Made by a program: the position numbers and the translations under genes
Shown: positions 44,930 to 52,894 of the stretch, one piece after another
Numbering within the stretch: the stretch's first letter is position 1
Layout of the letters: the number at the start of each line of letters is the position of its first letter
NCBI GenBank assembly: GCA_016291405.1
Contig: JAEEXG010000011.1
Location: forward strand, 1 to 55,320
Length of the DNA stretch: 55,320 nt
Direction: 5' to 3'
Origin: Lachnospiraceae bacterium
GTDB taxonomy: Bacteria > Bacillota > Clostridia > Lachnospirales > Lachnospiraceae
The notes under the pieces: generated by a model
What the model saw: only the letters and a program-made list of their open reading frames with translations
The model's database searches: none
Told to the model about the DNA's origin: nothing

Positions 44930-44958
44930 ATTATAATTGATATATGATTCTATTTCAA
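44930..44958 (-). promoter_or_regulatory. Promoter of pgi
   Basis: TTGAAA (44953-44958), a 17-base spacer and TATAAT (44930-44935) on the minus strand. Confidence 0.88.
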
Positions 44959-44976
44959 CTTTCAAGTTTCTTGTGC

Positions 44977-44982
44977 TATAAT
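44977..44982 (+). promoter_or_regulatory. Extended -10 of the TSCPD-murG promoter
   Basis: TGC-TATAAT at 44974-44982. The -35 region (TTTCAA/TTCAAC near 44953-44959) lies on the same bases as the -35 of the divergent pgi promoter. Confidence 0.65.
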
Positions 44983-45023
44983 AAGCCCGTTACAATTTAC
45001 TATTATAGCACGGAGGTATTCAC

Positions 45024-45272
45024 ATGCATTACAAACCTACCGGAATATGCGCCGTTGGCATTGATTATGAAATCGAAGACGGCAAAGTTATGGATGTTAA
45101 ATTTACTGGTGGTTGCGATGGAAATCATAAGGGTCTTAACGGTCTTATCAAAGGCATGAAGGTCGAAGAAGCAATTACCAGATTAAAAGGAATCACATGC
45201 GGACCCAGAAACACATCCTGCCCCGATCAGTTAGCGAGAGCATTGGAAGATTATTTAGTTAAGAAGGCGTAA
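45024..45272 (+). CDS. TSCPD-domain (TIGR03905-type) small protein
   Basis: 82 residues. The whole chain matches the small TSCPD family: YKPTGICAVGIDYEIEDG, VKFTGGCDGNHKGLNGLIKGM and the motif CGPRNTSCPDQLARAL. Cysteines at about 9, 37, 57 and 63 may bind metal. A similar TSCPD segment ends many ribonucleotide reductases, but the free-standing protein's role is unknown. It has GGAGGTATT before the ATG and is 3 bases before murG, so the two are translated together. Confidence 0.93.
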   Translation: MHYKPTGICAVGIDYEIEDGKVMDVKFTGGCDGNHKGLNGLIKGMKVEEAITRLKGITCGPRNTSCPDQLARALEDYLVKKA

Positions 45273-45275
45273 AGA

Positions 45276-46340
45276 ATGAGCAAAAAGATTGTTTTAACAG
45301 GAGGTGGCACTGCCGGACACGTTACTCCAAACATTGCTCTTCTCCCCAGACTTAAAAGTGAAGGATATGAAGTCTTCTACATCGGTTCAAAAGACGGAAT
45401 CGAAAAAAGACTTATCGAAGATTACAATATCCCTTATTACGGCGTATCTACCGGCAAACTTCGTCGATACTTTGATGTAAAGAACTTCACTGATCCCTTC
45501 AGAATTATTAAGGGATTCGCTGAAGCCAAAAGTGTGTTAAAAGAAATCAAACCGGATATCGTCTTTTCAAAAGGCGGATTTGTGAGCGTTCCTATAGTTA
45601 GGGCTGCTCATTCTTTAAAGATTCCGGCTATCATACACGAATCGGATTTAACTCCCGGCCTTGCAAATAAGCTTTGCATCCCCGTCTCTGAAAAGATTTG
45701 CTGTAACTTTCCCGAAACAATGCAGTATGTTCCGAAGGGAAAAGGAGTACTTACAGGCACTCCCATCCGCGAAGAATTAAAGCAGGGAAACAAGCAAAAA
45801 GGCATAATGCTTTGCGGTTTTTCACATTTTAAGCCCATTCTTTTGATTATGGGCGGAAGCCAGGGCGCAAGAGCCATCAATGAAGCCGTCAGAGAAAACT
45901 TAAGTCTTTTACTTAAAGATTTCCAGGTTATTCATCTTTGCGGTAAAGGAAACGTTGATGAATCTCTTAATTCAACCCGCGGCTACAAGCAGTTTGAATA
46001 TGTAAAAGAAGATTTGAAAGATTTACTTGCGGCGGCTGATATAGTTGTTTCAAGAGCAGGTGCAAATGCAATCTGCGAACTTCTTTCACTTCATAAGCCT
46101 AATTTACTTATCCCCCTTCCTACTTCAGGAAGCAGAGGTGACCAGCTTTTGAACGCAGAATCATTTGAAGCACAAGGCTTCTCAATGGTTCTTCAAGAAG
46201 AAAACGTTAATTCAAACACTTTAATTGCATCGGTTCAAGAGCTTTACTGTAACAGACAGTCATATATCGAAGCCATGAGTAAATCCGGTCAGCACGACCC
46301 GATTGAAACAATCATGAAATTAATTAAAGAATACGTATAA
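45276..46340 (+). CDS. murG: UDP-GlcNAc:undecaprenyl-PP-MurNAc-pentapeptide GlcNAc transferase
   Basis: 354 residues, the usual MurG size. This GT28 enzyme adds GlcNAc to lipid I to make lipid II on the inner membrane face. N-terminal GGGTAGHVTPNIAL (G-loop 1), VFSKGGFVSVPIVRAA, HESDLTPGLANKL, and in the C-terminal half IMGGSQGARAINEAV (G-loop 3), VSRAGANAICELLSLHKPNLLIPLP and RGDQLLNAESF are all typical. It lies outside any mur/fts cluster and is coupled to a TSCPD gene. Whether another murG exists elsewhere cannot be seen here. Confidence 0.96.
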   Translation: MSKKIVLTGGGTAGHVTPNIALLPRLKSEGYEVFYIGSKDGIEKRLIEDYNIPYYGVSTGKLRRYFDVKNFTDPFRIIKGFAEAKSVLKEIKPDIVFSKGGFVSVPIVRAAHSLKIPAIIHESDLTPGLANKLCIPVSEKICCNFPETMQYVPKGKGVLTGTPIREELKQGNKQKGIMLCGFSHFKPILLIMGGSQGARAINEAVRENLSLLLKDFQVIHLCGKGNVDESLNSTRGYKQFEYVKEDLKDLLAAADIVVSRAGANAICELLSLHKPNLLIPLPTSGSRGDQLLNAESFEAQGFSMVLQEENVNSNTLIASVQELYCNRQSYIEAMSKSGQHDPIETIMKLIKEYV

Positions 46341-46346
46341 AAAATC

Positions 46347-46391
46347 ACCCTCAAAGATATTGGTTTTCTCCATATCCTTGAGGGTATTTTG
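46347..46391 (+). terminator. Terminator after murG
   Basis: The arms ACCCTCAAAGATAT and ATATCCTTGAGGGT (14 positions, one mismatch) followed by ATTTTG. It lies between the convergent murG and the HIT gene. Confidence 0.8.
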
Positions 46392-46404
46392 TTATTTTAC
46401 AATT

Positions 46405-46812
46405 CTAGAATTTAAGCTTTTCACAAAGAGCTTTCTGCTCGTTTTCATCAGGCTCCTTAGGATCCCACAAAATGTTTTGTCCGTCGTTTTTATAGCGGGG
46501 AATGACATGAATGTGGAAGTGCGGAACAGTTTGTCCGGCTGCTTCTTTGTTGTTTTGTACGATGTTTACGCCGTCACAATTTAAGACATCTTGCATGCGA
46601 GTGGCAACTTTCTTTGCAACTTTCATTGCATTTGCCAAAGTTGTATCTTCAATATCAAAAATATCCTGGTAGTGTTCTTTAGGAATTACAAGAGCGTGTC
46701 CCTTTGTTGCAGGGCCGGCGTCAAGGATTACCTTCACACATTCATCTTCATAAATAGAGTTTGTGGGAAACACTCCGTTTGCCAATTTACAAAAAATGCA
46801 ATCGTCTTTCAT
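46405..46812 (-). CDS. HIT-family nucleotide hydrolase (Hint type)
   Basis: 135 residues from the ATG at 46812, which has AAGGAGA upstream; a longer frame to 46836 is rejected. CIFCKLANG at the N-terminus and HFHIHVIPRY (about 98-107) form the zinc and histidine-triad motifs. HIT proteins cleave nucleoside phosphoramidates or adenylylated compounds. It is the last gene of an apparent operon with the flavodoxin-SCP2 and rhomboid genes, 10 bases after the former. Confidence 0.94.
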   Translation of the reverse strand: MKDDCIFCKLANGVFPTNSIYEDECVKVILDAGPATKGHALVIPKEHYQDIFDIEDTTLANAMKVAKKVATRMQDVLNCDGVNIVQNNKEAAGQTVPHFHIHVIPRYKNDGQNILWDPKEPDENEQKALCEKLKF

Positions 46813-46822
46813 ATCTATCTCC

Positions 46823-47812
46823 TTATGCAAAAACAAATAATGTATCTAAAGATCTAAGGGCTTTAAAGTCGCCCTTCATCTTCACTTCACCTGCCATAAA
46901 GGCTCTTTGGAAAGTCATGTTTCCTTTGATGATGGATTCAAGCTTTTCTCTGCTGATTGATATTTCCACATCAGCCTTCGGAGCTTCTTTATACACACAT
47001 TTTACTTCAGGGCCTTCCACAAGGATGTAAAGAGGAAGTTTCTTTCCCTCTATATTAAAGATGTAAGAAGCATCGGTTCCGGCGTCTGCGTGAAATGCCT
47101 GCTCAAACTCTTTTATAAACTCGGATGTATCGTCTTTATCTCCGATTCCCATCATGTCTCTAAACATGCTGGCAAGTTCGGAAATGTCTTCTTTTTGCTT
47201 TTGAACGTACGCATCGTCTGCCGCATACTTTGATAACTGCTCAGATTCCTGAGGGGTAAGGTCTGCGTTCTTTGTGATATTGACCTTTTGTTTAACCGCC
47301 TGGTTTGAAGCAGGGAGCGAAGAAACCTTTTGGTTTATGGTCCTGTACATATTCTCCGCTTTCTTTTCAATCAAGCGAATATAATCTTCTTTTTCTAAGA
47401 GTTCAACATCCTCAATGTATCCGCAAATACCGCTGCAAGGAAGACCTCCAAGAATTTCCCAGGCATTGGCAAGGTTAAGCTTTCCTTCTCTTTCTCCGTA
47501 TGTTGTGGCCATAACAATGGGGCACATATAAATCTTTGAAAGCTTTTCTTTATCCGCGTAAAGCCAGCAGGCATCCAAAAATGACTGCATGTATCCGCCG
47601 ATTCCATACCATTCAACAGTCGTTGCCAATATAACACCATCAGCTGTTTTAAGAGTCTGAGGAAGCGTGGTGATTGTATTTTTTAGTTCGCAGAGATTGT
47701 ATCTTTCAACGTTTACGTGTAATTCTTCAAGTACAGCCTGCATTTTGTTGATTACAAATAATGTAGGGTCGTCGATAAGACCTCTTCCGCCATAATAGAT
47801 GTTAATTTTCAT
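46823..47812 (-). CDS. Flavodoxin/NADPH-dependent FMN reductase-like protein fused to an SCP2 lipid-binding-like domain
   Basis: 329 residues from the ATG at 47812 (AAGGAG upstream). Residues 1-170 have the flavodoxin-like fold of FMN reductases: KINIYYGGRGLIDDPTLFVI, ADGVILATTVEWYGIGGYMQSFLDAC and PIVMATTYGEREGKLNLANAWEILGGLPC. A charged helical linker follows. Residues about 230-329 resemble an SCP2 sterol-carrier domain (LPLYILVEGPEVKCVYKEAPKADVEISIS, ESIIKGNMTFQRAFMAGEVKMKGD). The pairing suggests reduction of, or electron transfer to, a hydrophobic molecule held by the SCP2 part. It overlaps the rhomboid gene's end by 11 bases. Confidence 0.82.
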   Translation of the reverse strand: MKINIYYGGRGLIDDPTLFVINKMQAVLEELHVNVERYNLCELKNTITTLPQTLKTADGVILATTVEWYGIGGYMQSFLDACWLYADKEKLSKIYMCPIVMATTYGEREGKLNLANAWEILGGLPCSGICGYIEDVELLEKEDYIRLIEKKAENMYRTINQKVSSLPASNQAVKQKVNITKNADLTPQESEQLSKYAADDAYVQKQKEDISELASMFRDMMGIGDKDDTSEFIKEFEQAFHADAGTDASYIFNIEGKKLPLYILVEGPEVKCVYKEAPKADVEISISREKLESIIKGNMTFQRAFMAGEVKMKGDFKALRSLDTLFVFA

Positions 47813-48857
47813 AGGATTTTTCTCCTTTGTTTTTTGAAAGAAGATAATACACCATTCCGTATAAGATGCCGCCAAAGAGGCCACCTACATGGGCCCATAC
47901 GGCAACATCCGTATAAGAAAAGCCTTCAAGAACCATAAAAAGAATGATTACAATCACCCTTGCAATAGGCATTGTGGACATTCTGATTTCTTTAAACAAA
48001 ACAAGAGTAAGTAAAATTCCAAATAAACCAAATACAGCGCCGCTTGCACCTATTACAACTACGGGAGTGTCCGTGATTACTTCGCTTATGAAGGTTGCAA
48101 TCGTTCCAGCTATACCGGCCACAAAATATAGGCCTAAATACCACCAATGTCCTATCTTCTTTTCTATGATTTCTCCAAGGAAAAAGAGATTCACCATATT
48201 TCCGAAAAGATGGGCTATATTTGCATGTAAAAACATGGATGTTATTACTCTGTAATATTCATAGGGGGATGTTAATAAAGAAAGCCCCACACCTCCTTTA
48301 TTATATAACAGAGTACCTGTGAAAGTACATAAGATAAAGGTCACTACGTTTATTAAAACAAGAATGGAAGTAACCTTCGGAAGAGCTTTTATATTATCGA
48401 TTGGATTACTTATTTTTGCCGGGTTTTCGTTTTCTTCATTACCGGTTTCAACAGGCTTAACATTTTCAAGTATGTTTTTTAGCCCGTAAAAATCTTCCGT
48501 TTGATTTTCATATATGATGAGCTCATTTATTGCTTCATCAAAAATCCAGGTAAATGAATTATCGGCACAGGCCTGGCGGGCCACAAACATTTCTTCAACA
48601 TAAGAAGCTCTTTTTGAATTAACCAGTATTACTTCCATGTAGTGAACATTGATGCCCTGCGCTTCAAGCTTATCTTTCATTTCAAGCTTAATTGCACTTA
48701 TAAATTTGTCTCTGTATTTATCAGCGTCAATGAACAAAACAGCGTTTACTATATGCCTTACAGCATCAAAAAAGAAATGATAACCTTCGTATTCTCCGTT
48801 TACCATCATCTCTTTATATCCGCTTTGTACTATTGAGTTAAAAAGTGCATCTGTCAT
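47802..48857 (-). CDS. Rhomboid-family intramembrane serine protease with an N-terminal soluble domain
   Basis: 351 residues from the ATG at 48857 (GGAG 10 bases upstream). Residues 1-145 are soluble and not recognised. Six helices follow (from about 165). HANIAHLFGN (about 211-220) is the rhomboid His/Asn motif, the catalytic serine is Ser272 in GASGAVFG and the catalytic histidine His323 in AHVGGLFGG. It cuts membrane proteins within the bilayer; the substrate is unknown. It heads an operon with the flavodoxin-SCP2 and HIT genes. Confidence 0.93.
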   Translation of the reverse strand: MTDALFNSIVQSGYKEMMVNGEYEGYHFFFDAVRHIVNAVLFIDADKYRDKFISAIKLEMKDKLEAQGINVHYMEVILVNSKRASYVEEMFVARQACADNSFTWIFDEAINELIIYENQTEDFYGLKNILENVKPVETGNEENENPAKISNPIDNIKALPKVTSILVLINVVTFILCTFTGTLLYNKGGVGLSLLTSPYEYYRVITSMFLHANIAHLFGNMVNLFFLGEIIEKKIGHWWYLGLYFVAGIAGTIATFISEVITDTPVVVIGASGAVFGLFGILLTLVLFKEIRMSTMPIARVIVIILFMVLEGFSYTDVAVWAHVGGLFGGILYGMVYYLLSKNKGEKSYEN

Positions 48858-48892
48858 TGAAATTGCTCCAAAAGTTCTAGATATTATAAATA

Positions 48893-48921
48893 ATTTTACC
48901 AAGAGCATATTCCATTTTCAA
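48893..48921 (-). promoter_or_regulatory. Promoter of the rhomboid operon
   Basis: TTGAAA (48916-48921), a 17-base spacer and TAAAAT (48893-48898) on the minus strand, 35 bases before the ATG. Confidence 0.78.
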
Positions 48922-48934
48922 TCGTGATTATGAA

Positions 48935-49000
48935 GTGGGTGCATGGCACCCACCCCAACTTGCGGACACCGCTTTTCGGTATCCGATAATCGACTTATCG
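48935..49000. repeat. Three successive hairpins between the Tad operon and the rhomboid promoter
   Basis: Inverted repeats GTGGGTGC-ATG-GCACCCAC (48935-48953), CGGACACCG-N5-CGGTATCCG (48963-48985, one wobble pair) and CGATAA-N5-TTATCG (48984-49000). They start right after the DUF6382-like stop. None has a T run on the minus strand, so they are not a normal terminator, though they could end or protect the Tad mRNA. The layout recalls small dispersed palindromic repeats. Confidence 0.6.
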
Positions 49001-49723
49001 CTAAAGCTTCATCGATAAGAAGATATTAAAACCAATCAGCAGTATCCCCACGACCACAAATGTTGCCGCCAAGATTTCTTTCTTAGATGGTACATAAAAC
49101 CTTTTTTTAGGAGTTTTATTCTCAATTATCTCGGTTTCCGTTTCACAAATCTCTTCAATAGGTTCTTCGTACGTTTCCTGAGTAAAATACTCATAACATA
49201 AAGAAAACTTCGGGTTACCCTTTTCGTACATATCGCTGATTGTATATATAGCATTCACAAGAGAATTATCCGTATTATCAAGGTGCATCATAATAAACTG
49301 AAGTAAAACCCTCATCCCTTCGTTGGATTTCTTGGTTTCCTCTTCGTTTAGGGGAATGCAAATGAATTCATAATCGCCTGTAGACAGATTTCTATAAATC
49401 ATTTCAGGTCTAAGTATCACATCCGTTTCCCTTATTAAGAATCTTGATATCCCATCGGATATTACATATATTGCATCAAAGAGCTTTTTAATCTCTTCTC
49501 TTGTGGCCATATGACAATTAAAATAATTTAAAATGTTTTCTTTGCCGGTTACATCAATGTATAAACGCTTCTCGTTATTTATGTTTCTTACCTGAAGCGG
49601 AAGTAACCCTTTAATATCGTTTGAAGAAAGCATTTTGTATCTAAAATCTTCTGTTTTATATATCTCTTCACCGCTTACCACCATGTATGTTCTATTCATC
49701 TCGTACATCATCTGAATCTGCAT
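49001..49723 (-). CDS. DUF6382-like protein with a C-terminal membrane helix, last gene of the Tad operon
   Basis: 240 residues. The N-terminal 165 residues (NRTYMVV, LLPLQVRNINNEKRLYIDVTG, LFDAIYVISDGISRFLI, GDYEFICIPLNEE) resemble the DUF6382 domain, which in Lachnospiraceae usually precedes an FHA domain. No FHA is present here; instead there is an acidic linker and one helix at about 218-237. It overlaps the second TadE-like gene by 32 bases. The role is unknown; membership in the pilus operon suggests a regulatory or assembly part. Confidence 0.75.
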   Translation of the reverse strand: MQIQMMYEMNRTYMVVSGEEIYKTEDFRYKMLSSNDIKGLLPLQVRNINNEKRLYIDVTGKENILNYFNCHMATREEIKKLFDAIYVISDGISRFLIRETDVILRPEMIYRNLSTGDYEFICIPLNEEETKKSNEGMRVLLQFIMMHLDNTDNSLVNAIYTISDMYEKGNPKFSLCYEYFTQETYEEPIEEICETETEIIENKTPKKRFYVPSKKEILAATFVVVGILLIGFNIFLSMKL

Positions 49724-50156
49724 CGTCTTTTTTCTCCATTAATTCTTTGACCATTTTTGTGTGATACATCATAAACAGTGGTCTTACTCCGTATAATTCT
49801 TTTTCATAGCTTATTTTCTTAGAAAAGCTTTTCCATATAGGAACAGTCCAGCTCGCTTCCATTCCAATCATTTCTTTTCCCTCTTCGCTTTTTAAAAAGT
49901 ATAATTTGACATCATCAACAGCTATATAGGGATGCTCTTCTTTTATCTCTATAAATTCCTTCTCGCAAATCTCTTTATAATGATCTATCTTCTTTTCATC
50001 TCTAACCATGGCAATAAGACTATTAACATCCTGAACCATCAAAGCTCTGTCATATGCATGAACCAAAAGATACATAAAAATCATGCTTACCAATATTAGA
50101 AAGGGTATTAGCATTGCTGCTTCGGGAGTGAAATATCCATCAAGCTTTTTCTTCAT
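49692..50156 (-). CDS. TadE/TadF-like minor pilin or pseudopilin
   Basis: 154 residues. The prepilin-like start KKKLDG/YFTPEAAMLIPFLI has glycine before the cleavage point and glutamate at +5, followed by one hydrophobic helix (about 13-33) and a soluble domain with VDDVKLYFLKSEEG and ASWTVPIWKSF. This layout fits TadE/TadF proteins, which are processed by the Tad prepilin peptidase encoded directly upstream (4-base overlap). Confidence 0.78.
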   Translation of the reverse strand: MKKKLDGYFTPEAAMLIPFLILVSMIFMYLLVHAYDRALMVQDVNSLIAMVRDEKKIDHYKEICEKEFIEIKEEHPYIAVDDVKLYFLKSEEGKEMIGMEASWTVPIWKSFSKKISYEKELYGVRPLFMMYHTKMVKELMEKKDDADSDDVRDE

Positions 50157-50605
50157 AGAAAACCACCGGCCAGCACACCCACTGATAGAAACGGTACAAA
50201 TGGTAGCTTTGTGTCTCTGTCAACTTTCTTTAATACAAACAGTATGAGTGCAATCAATCCTGCCAAGAAAACGGATATTATAAGAAACTCCATTTCCTTC
50301 ATGTAGCCTACAACGCTTCCTATAAATATAAGCACCAACGCATCTCCCTCACCAATGGATTTTGGAGAAAGCTTCGATAAAACATACATAAGCACTCCCG
50401 GTATTAAATCAAGGAGTATCGTAAAGTTTGCATCCTGCTTAATCTTTACTCTTATTAAAAAAGAAACCATTATCATCACAAGACAAATGTATCCGTTTAT
50501 CTTCTTATACTTAATGTCTTTAACAGCCATTGGTAAAAGCACCGAAAGTAGCAACAACCATTGCCATATTTCTAAATTTCCTTTGATTACTTGCATAAAT
50601 AACAT
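50153..50605 (-). CDS. Prepilin peptidase, A24 family (TadV/CpaA)
   Basis: 150 residues with about five membrane helices. The two catalytic aspartates are Asp30 in VKDIKYKKI and Asp88 in the GxGD motif IGEGDALVL. It removes the leader from Flp-type pilins and TadE-like pseudopilins at the membrane. It overlaps the zinc-module TadE-like gene by 19 bases and the next gene by 4. GGAGG lies 15 bases before the ATG, longer than usual; an in-frame TGA upstream excludes an earlier start. Confidence 0.9.
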   Translation of the reverse strand: MLFMQVIKGNLEIWQWLLLLSVLLPMAVKDIKYKKINGYICLVMIMVSFLIRVKIKQDANFTILLDLIPGVLMYVLSKLSPKSIGEGDALVLIFIGSVVGYMKEMEFLIISVFLAGLIALILFVLKKVDRDTKLPFVPFLSVGVLAGGFL

Positions 50606-51480
50606 TTTCTTCTTTCACTGACCTCCTTTAACGGAACTCTGTACACCTCTATGTTTAAGTTTTCGCAATTTGCCCTTTTATGGTATCTGTTACCATAGGG
50701 AGAAATATAATATATTCCTGTACTCTTTTCTTTTTCGCAATCGCTGCAAGGATAATACTTTCCTCCGCTTTGATTTCTTGCCTTTTTTAGCCCTTCTTCT
50801 GTAACTTGTGTCGCATTAACTTTTAACGTTTGGCAATTTCTGTGGGTATGATATACATCCGAATTTTTGGTGACATATACATACTCTGTGCTCTCTGCCG
50901 GTTTCTTATATCCCACATACGTTTTTGAGTAAAACCGGTTAGTAAGTCTCATCCCATTAAATCCCGGTATGCTTATAGGTGGTTTAACCTGATAAGTCGC
51001 CATAAGAGATATTTCATCACCTTGACCTCCGAATGAAGGAAGGCATACAAAATGATTTATGTGCTCATATACATTACTTTTTTCAACTTTTATTCGTACC
51101 ATTTCTTCAGAAACCACTATAGTACCCACCCTTTCTATCAGGCTTTCTTTTTCATCGTTTGATAAAATAACCGCTTTGGGATAAGAAACGCTCACCATCT
51201 TGGATCCGACTTCATTTACTATGGCTCCGATAGTGGAATGAATTCTGATTACATCCATAAGCCAAATAAATGAAAAGAAAAACGTAACCACAATGGGAAA
51301 CAGCATTAAAGCCTCAACGGTTGCCGAAGCTTTATGTCCTCTTTTTTCTTTAGGAGAATGGCGGCGTTGCCCTTTTCGACGCGATAGCTTTAAGAGAAAC
51401 CTTATAAAAAAGTCCGAGAGAGAAGATTCCTTTCTTATTGTTGTAGTTTTTTGTACTCTCTTTTTTTCCGAAAAGGACAT
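50587..51480 (-). CDS. TadE-like protein with two C-terminal metal-binding-like modules
   Basis: 297 residues from the ATG at 51480 (AGGAGG 9 bases upstream); the longer frame to 51579 lies inside the upstream gene. A basic N-terminus (1-50) precedes KASATVEALMLFPIVVTFFFSFIWLMDV, a TadE-type helix (about 52-80) with the conserved glutamate. A middle extracytoplasmic region follows. The last 90 residues hold two related modules of the form Tyr-His-x4-Cys...Cys-x2-Cys: His211, Cys216, Cys245, Cys248 and His267, Cys272, Cys293, Cys296. These look like small zinc-binding modules or disulfide pairs, unusual for TadE. Confidence 0.82.
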   Translation of the reverse strand: MSFSEKKRVQKTTTIRKESSLSDFFIRFLLKLSRRKGQRRHSPKEKRGHKASATVEALMLFPIVVTFFFSFIWLMDVIRIHSTIGAIVNEVGSKMVSVSYPKAVILSNDEKESLIERVGTIVVSEEMVRIKVEKSNVYEHINHFVCLPSFGGQGDEISLMATYQVKPPISIPGFNGMRLTNRFYSKTYVGYKKPAESTEYVYVTKNSDVYHTHRNCQTLKVNATQVTEEGLKKARNQSGGKYYPCSDCEKEKSTGIYYISPYGNRYHKRANCENLNIEVYRVPLKEVSERRKCYLCK

Positions 51481-51493
51481 CGCGACCATCCTC

Positions 51494-52894
51494 CTATTCT
51501 TCAATATCGTATTTTCTTGTTGCCATGTATTCATAGCCGAAATCGCTTGTAACGTATGAAGTAGCCTTCCAGGCATCAAAGCAATTATCCAGTCTGAAAT
51601 TAGGATTATTTGTGCTCTTCCTTACGTTTTGCTCGCACACATTCATAAATCTGTTTGTAAGTGTCTTTATATCAACCGTATAAAGAAACATTCTAAGATA
51701 GTCTTTATAGCTAAATCCTTCTTCATATCCCTCTTCAGAATGATTGCTTGATACCGGATTTAAAAAAGTAGTCTTCCACTCTGAGGGTGCCTTTCCTAAA
51801 GGAACTTTTTCTCCCGATAAAAGTAGCCAAACATCATTCTTACTTTCATTAAAAATCCACACTACTTCGATTAATGCAGCAATCGGCTTTGCAAGTTCAG
51901 GGTTTAGGCAAAGTGTTGCTATTGCCTGAGATAGACCTTCAATCTCTTTAACCGTCACCTTATCTTTATAAAGCTCTGTTGCATTGGAAGCTGTCCGTAA
52001 CACAAGCAATAGATTTACCATACTCTCTATGTTTTTTGCATCGGCTTCCATTCCTGTTATTAAGTATTCGGATTCATATTTGAGAGCCGTATCCGGCATC
52101 TCTGAAACAAAATTTCCACAATACGATAAAACGTATTCAGTGAAGAAAAGTTTATCCGCTAAATCGGATTCTTTATCCTGCTTTATATTTCCTTTATTAA
52201 GGTTTCTTGACTCTATTAAGTCTTCTTCTCTATATGCGTCCTCTGATATAAAAGAAATATCTTTGTAAATAAGTCTTATGGATGAAAGCAATGAAACATC
52301 ACTTCTATCCATTAAGAATTCATCGGATGAGCTAATCCATTCTTCTATTTGAAACGGAGGACTATCTCCGATATCACTCTTTGCCTTTTCAACTTTCTCT
52401 CTATACTCATCTTCGCTGTACTCATCCAATGCATCCATGGATTTTTCATATAGTTTAAGTAAATCAACTATCCCATATTTATATCTCATCCATTTTACAG
52501 CCTGGTTTAATACAGCTTTCCCGTTTTCATCAGTTGCAAACCTTATTTCCATTGTCTCAACATCATTACATGTAAGACTTAGAAAATCTTTTCCTCCCAT
52601 CACTACCATGGGATTTTCATTGAAGTTTTTATTCATGAAGTTTTTAAAGTGTTCTTCGGATAAAATCGGTCCCGGAGTCTTGCTTCCATAGCCTGAGTCC
52701 ACAAAAATCAGATTGTAGTTTTCCCAAAGCTCTCTTTGATACTCTGCAAAGGTTGATCTTATACACACGTCGGCGCTCTCTTTTATCTTCTGTCTTATGG
52801 CGCTTTCCCTTACCCCATATACCAAGGCTAAGATTAAAGATAAGCATAAAGAAATTGCAATGGCAAAAAATACCGTTATATAACCCCGTCTCAT
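51494..52894 (-). CDS. DUF5702-like Tad-locus membrane protein
   Basis: 466 residues. It starts MRRGYITVFFAIAISLCLSLIL, one N-terminal helix with the Gly-x-Ile-Thr-Val start common to this group and to TadG-like proteins, followed by a long extracytoplasmic region (EYQRELWENYNLIFVDSGYG, then helical parts). The group is widespread beside Flp1 and TadE genes in Clostridia, and its function is not known. It overlaps the end of the pilin gene by ATGA, so the two are translationally coupled. Confidence 0.8.
   Translation of the reverse strand: MRRGYITVFFAIAISLCLSLILALVYGVRESAIRQKIKESADVCIRSTFAEYQRELWENYNLIFVDSGYGSKTPGPILSEEHFKNFMNKNFNENPMVVMGGKDFLSLTCNDVETMEIRFATDENGKAVLNQAVKWMRYKYGIVDLLKLYEKSMDALDEYSEDEYREKVEKAKSDIGDSPPFQIEEWISSSDEFLMDRSDVSLLSSIRLIYKDISFISEDAYREEDLIESRNLNKGNIKQDKESDLADKLFFTEYVLSYCGNFVSEMPDTALKYESEYLITGMEADAKNIESMVNLLLVLRTASNATELYKDKVTVKEIEGLSQAIATLCLNPELAKPIAALIEVVWIFNESKNDVWLLLSGEKVPLGKAPSEWKTTFLNPVSSNHSEEGYEEGFSYKDYLRMFLYTVDIKTLTNRFMNVCEQNVRKSTNNPNFRLDNCFDAWKATSYVTSDFGYEYMATRKYDIEE

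Noticed and set aside
44944-45159. A 71-codon frame overlapping the TSCPD gene.
   Set aside because: It starts before the promoter's -10 and lies in another frame of the well-supported TSCPD gene.
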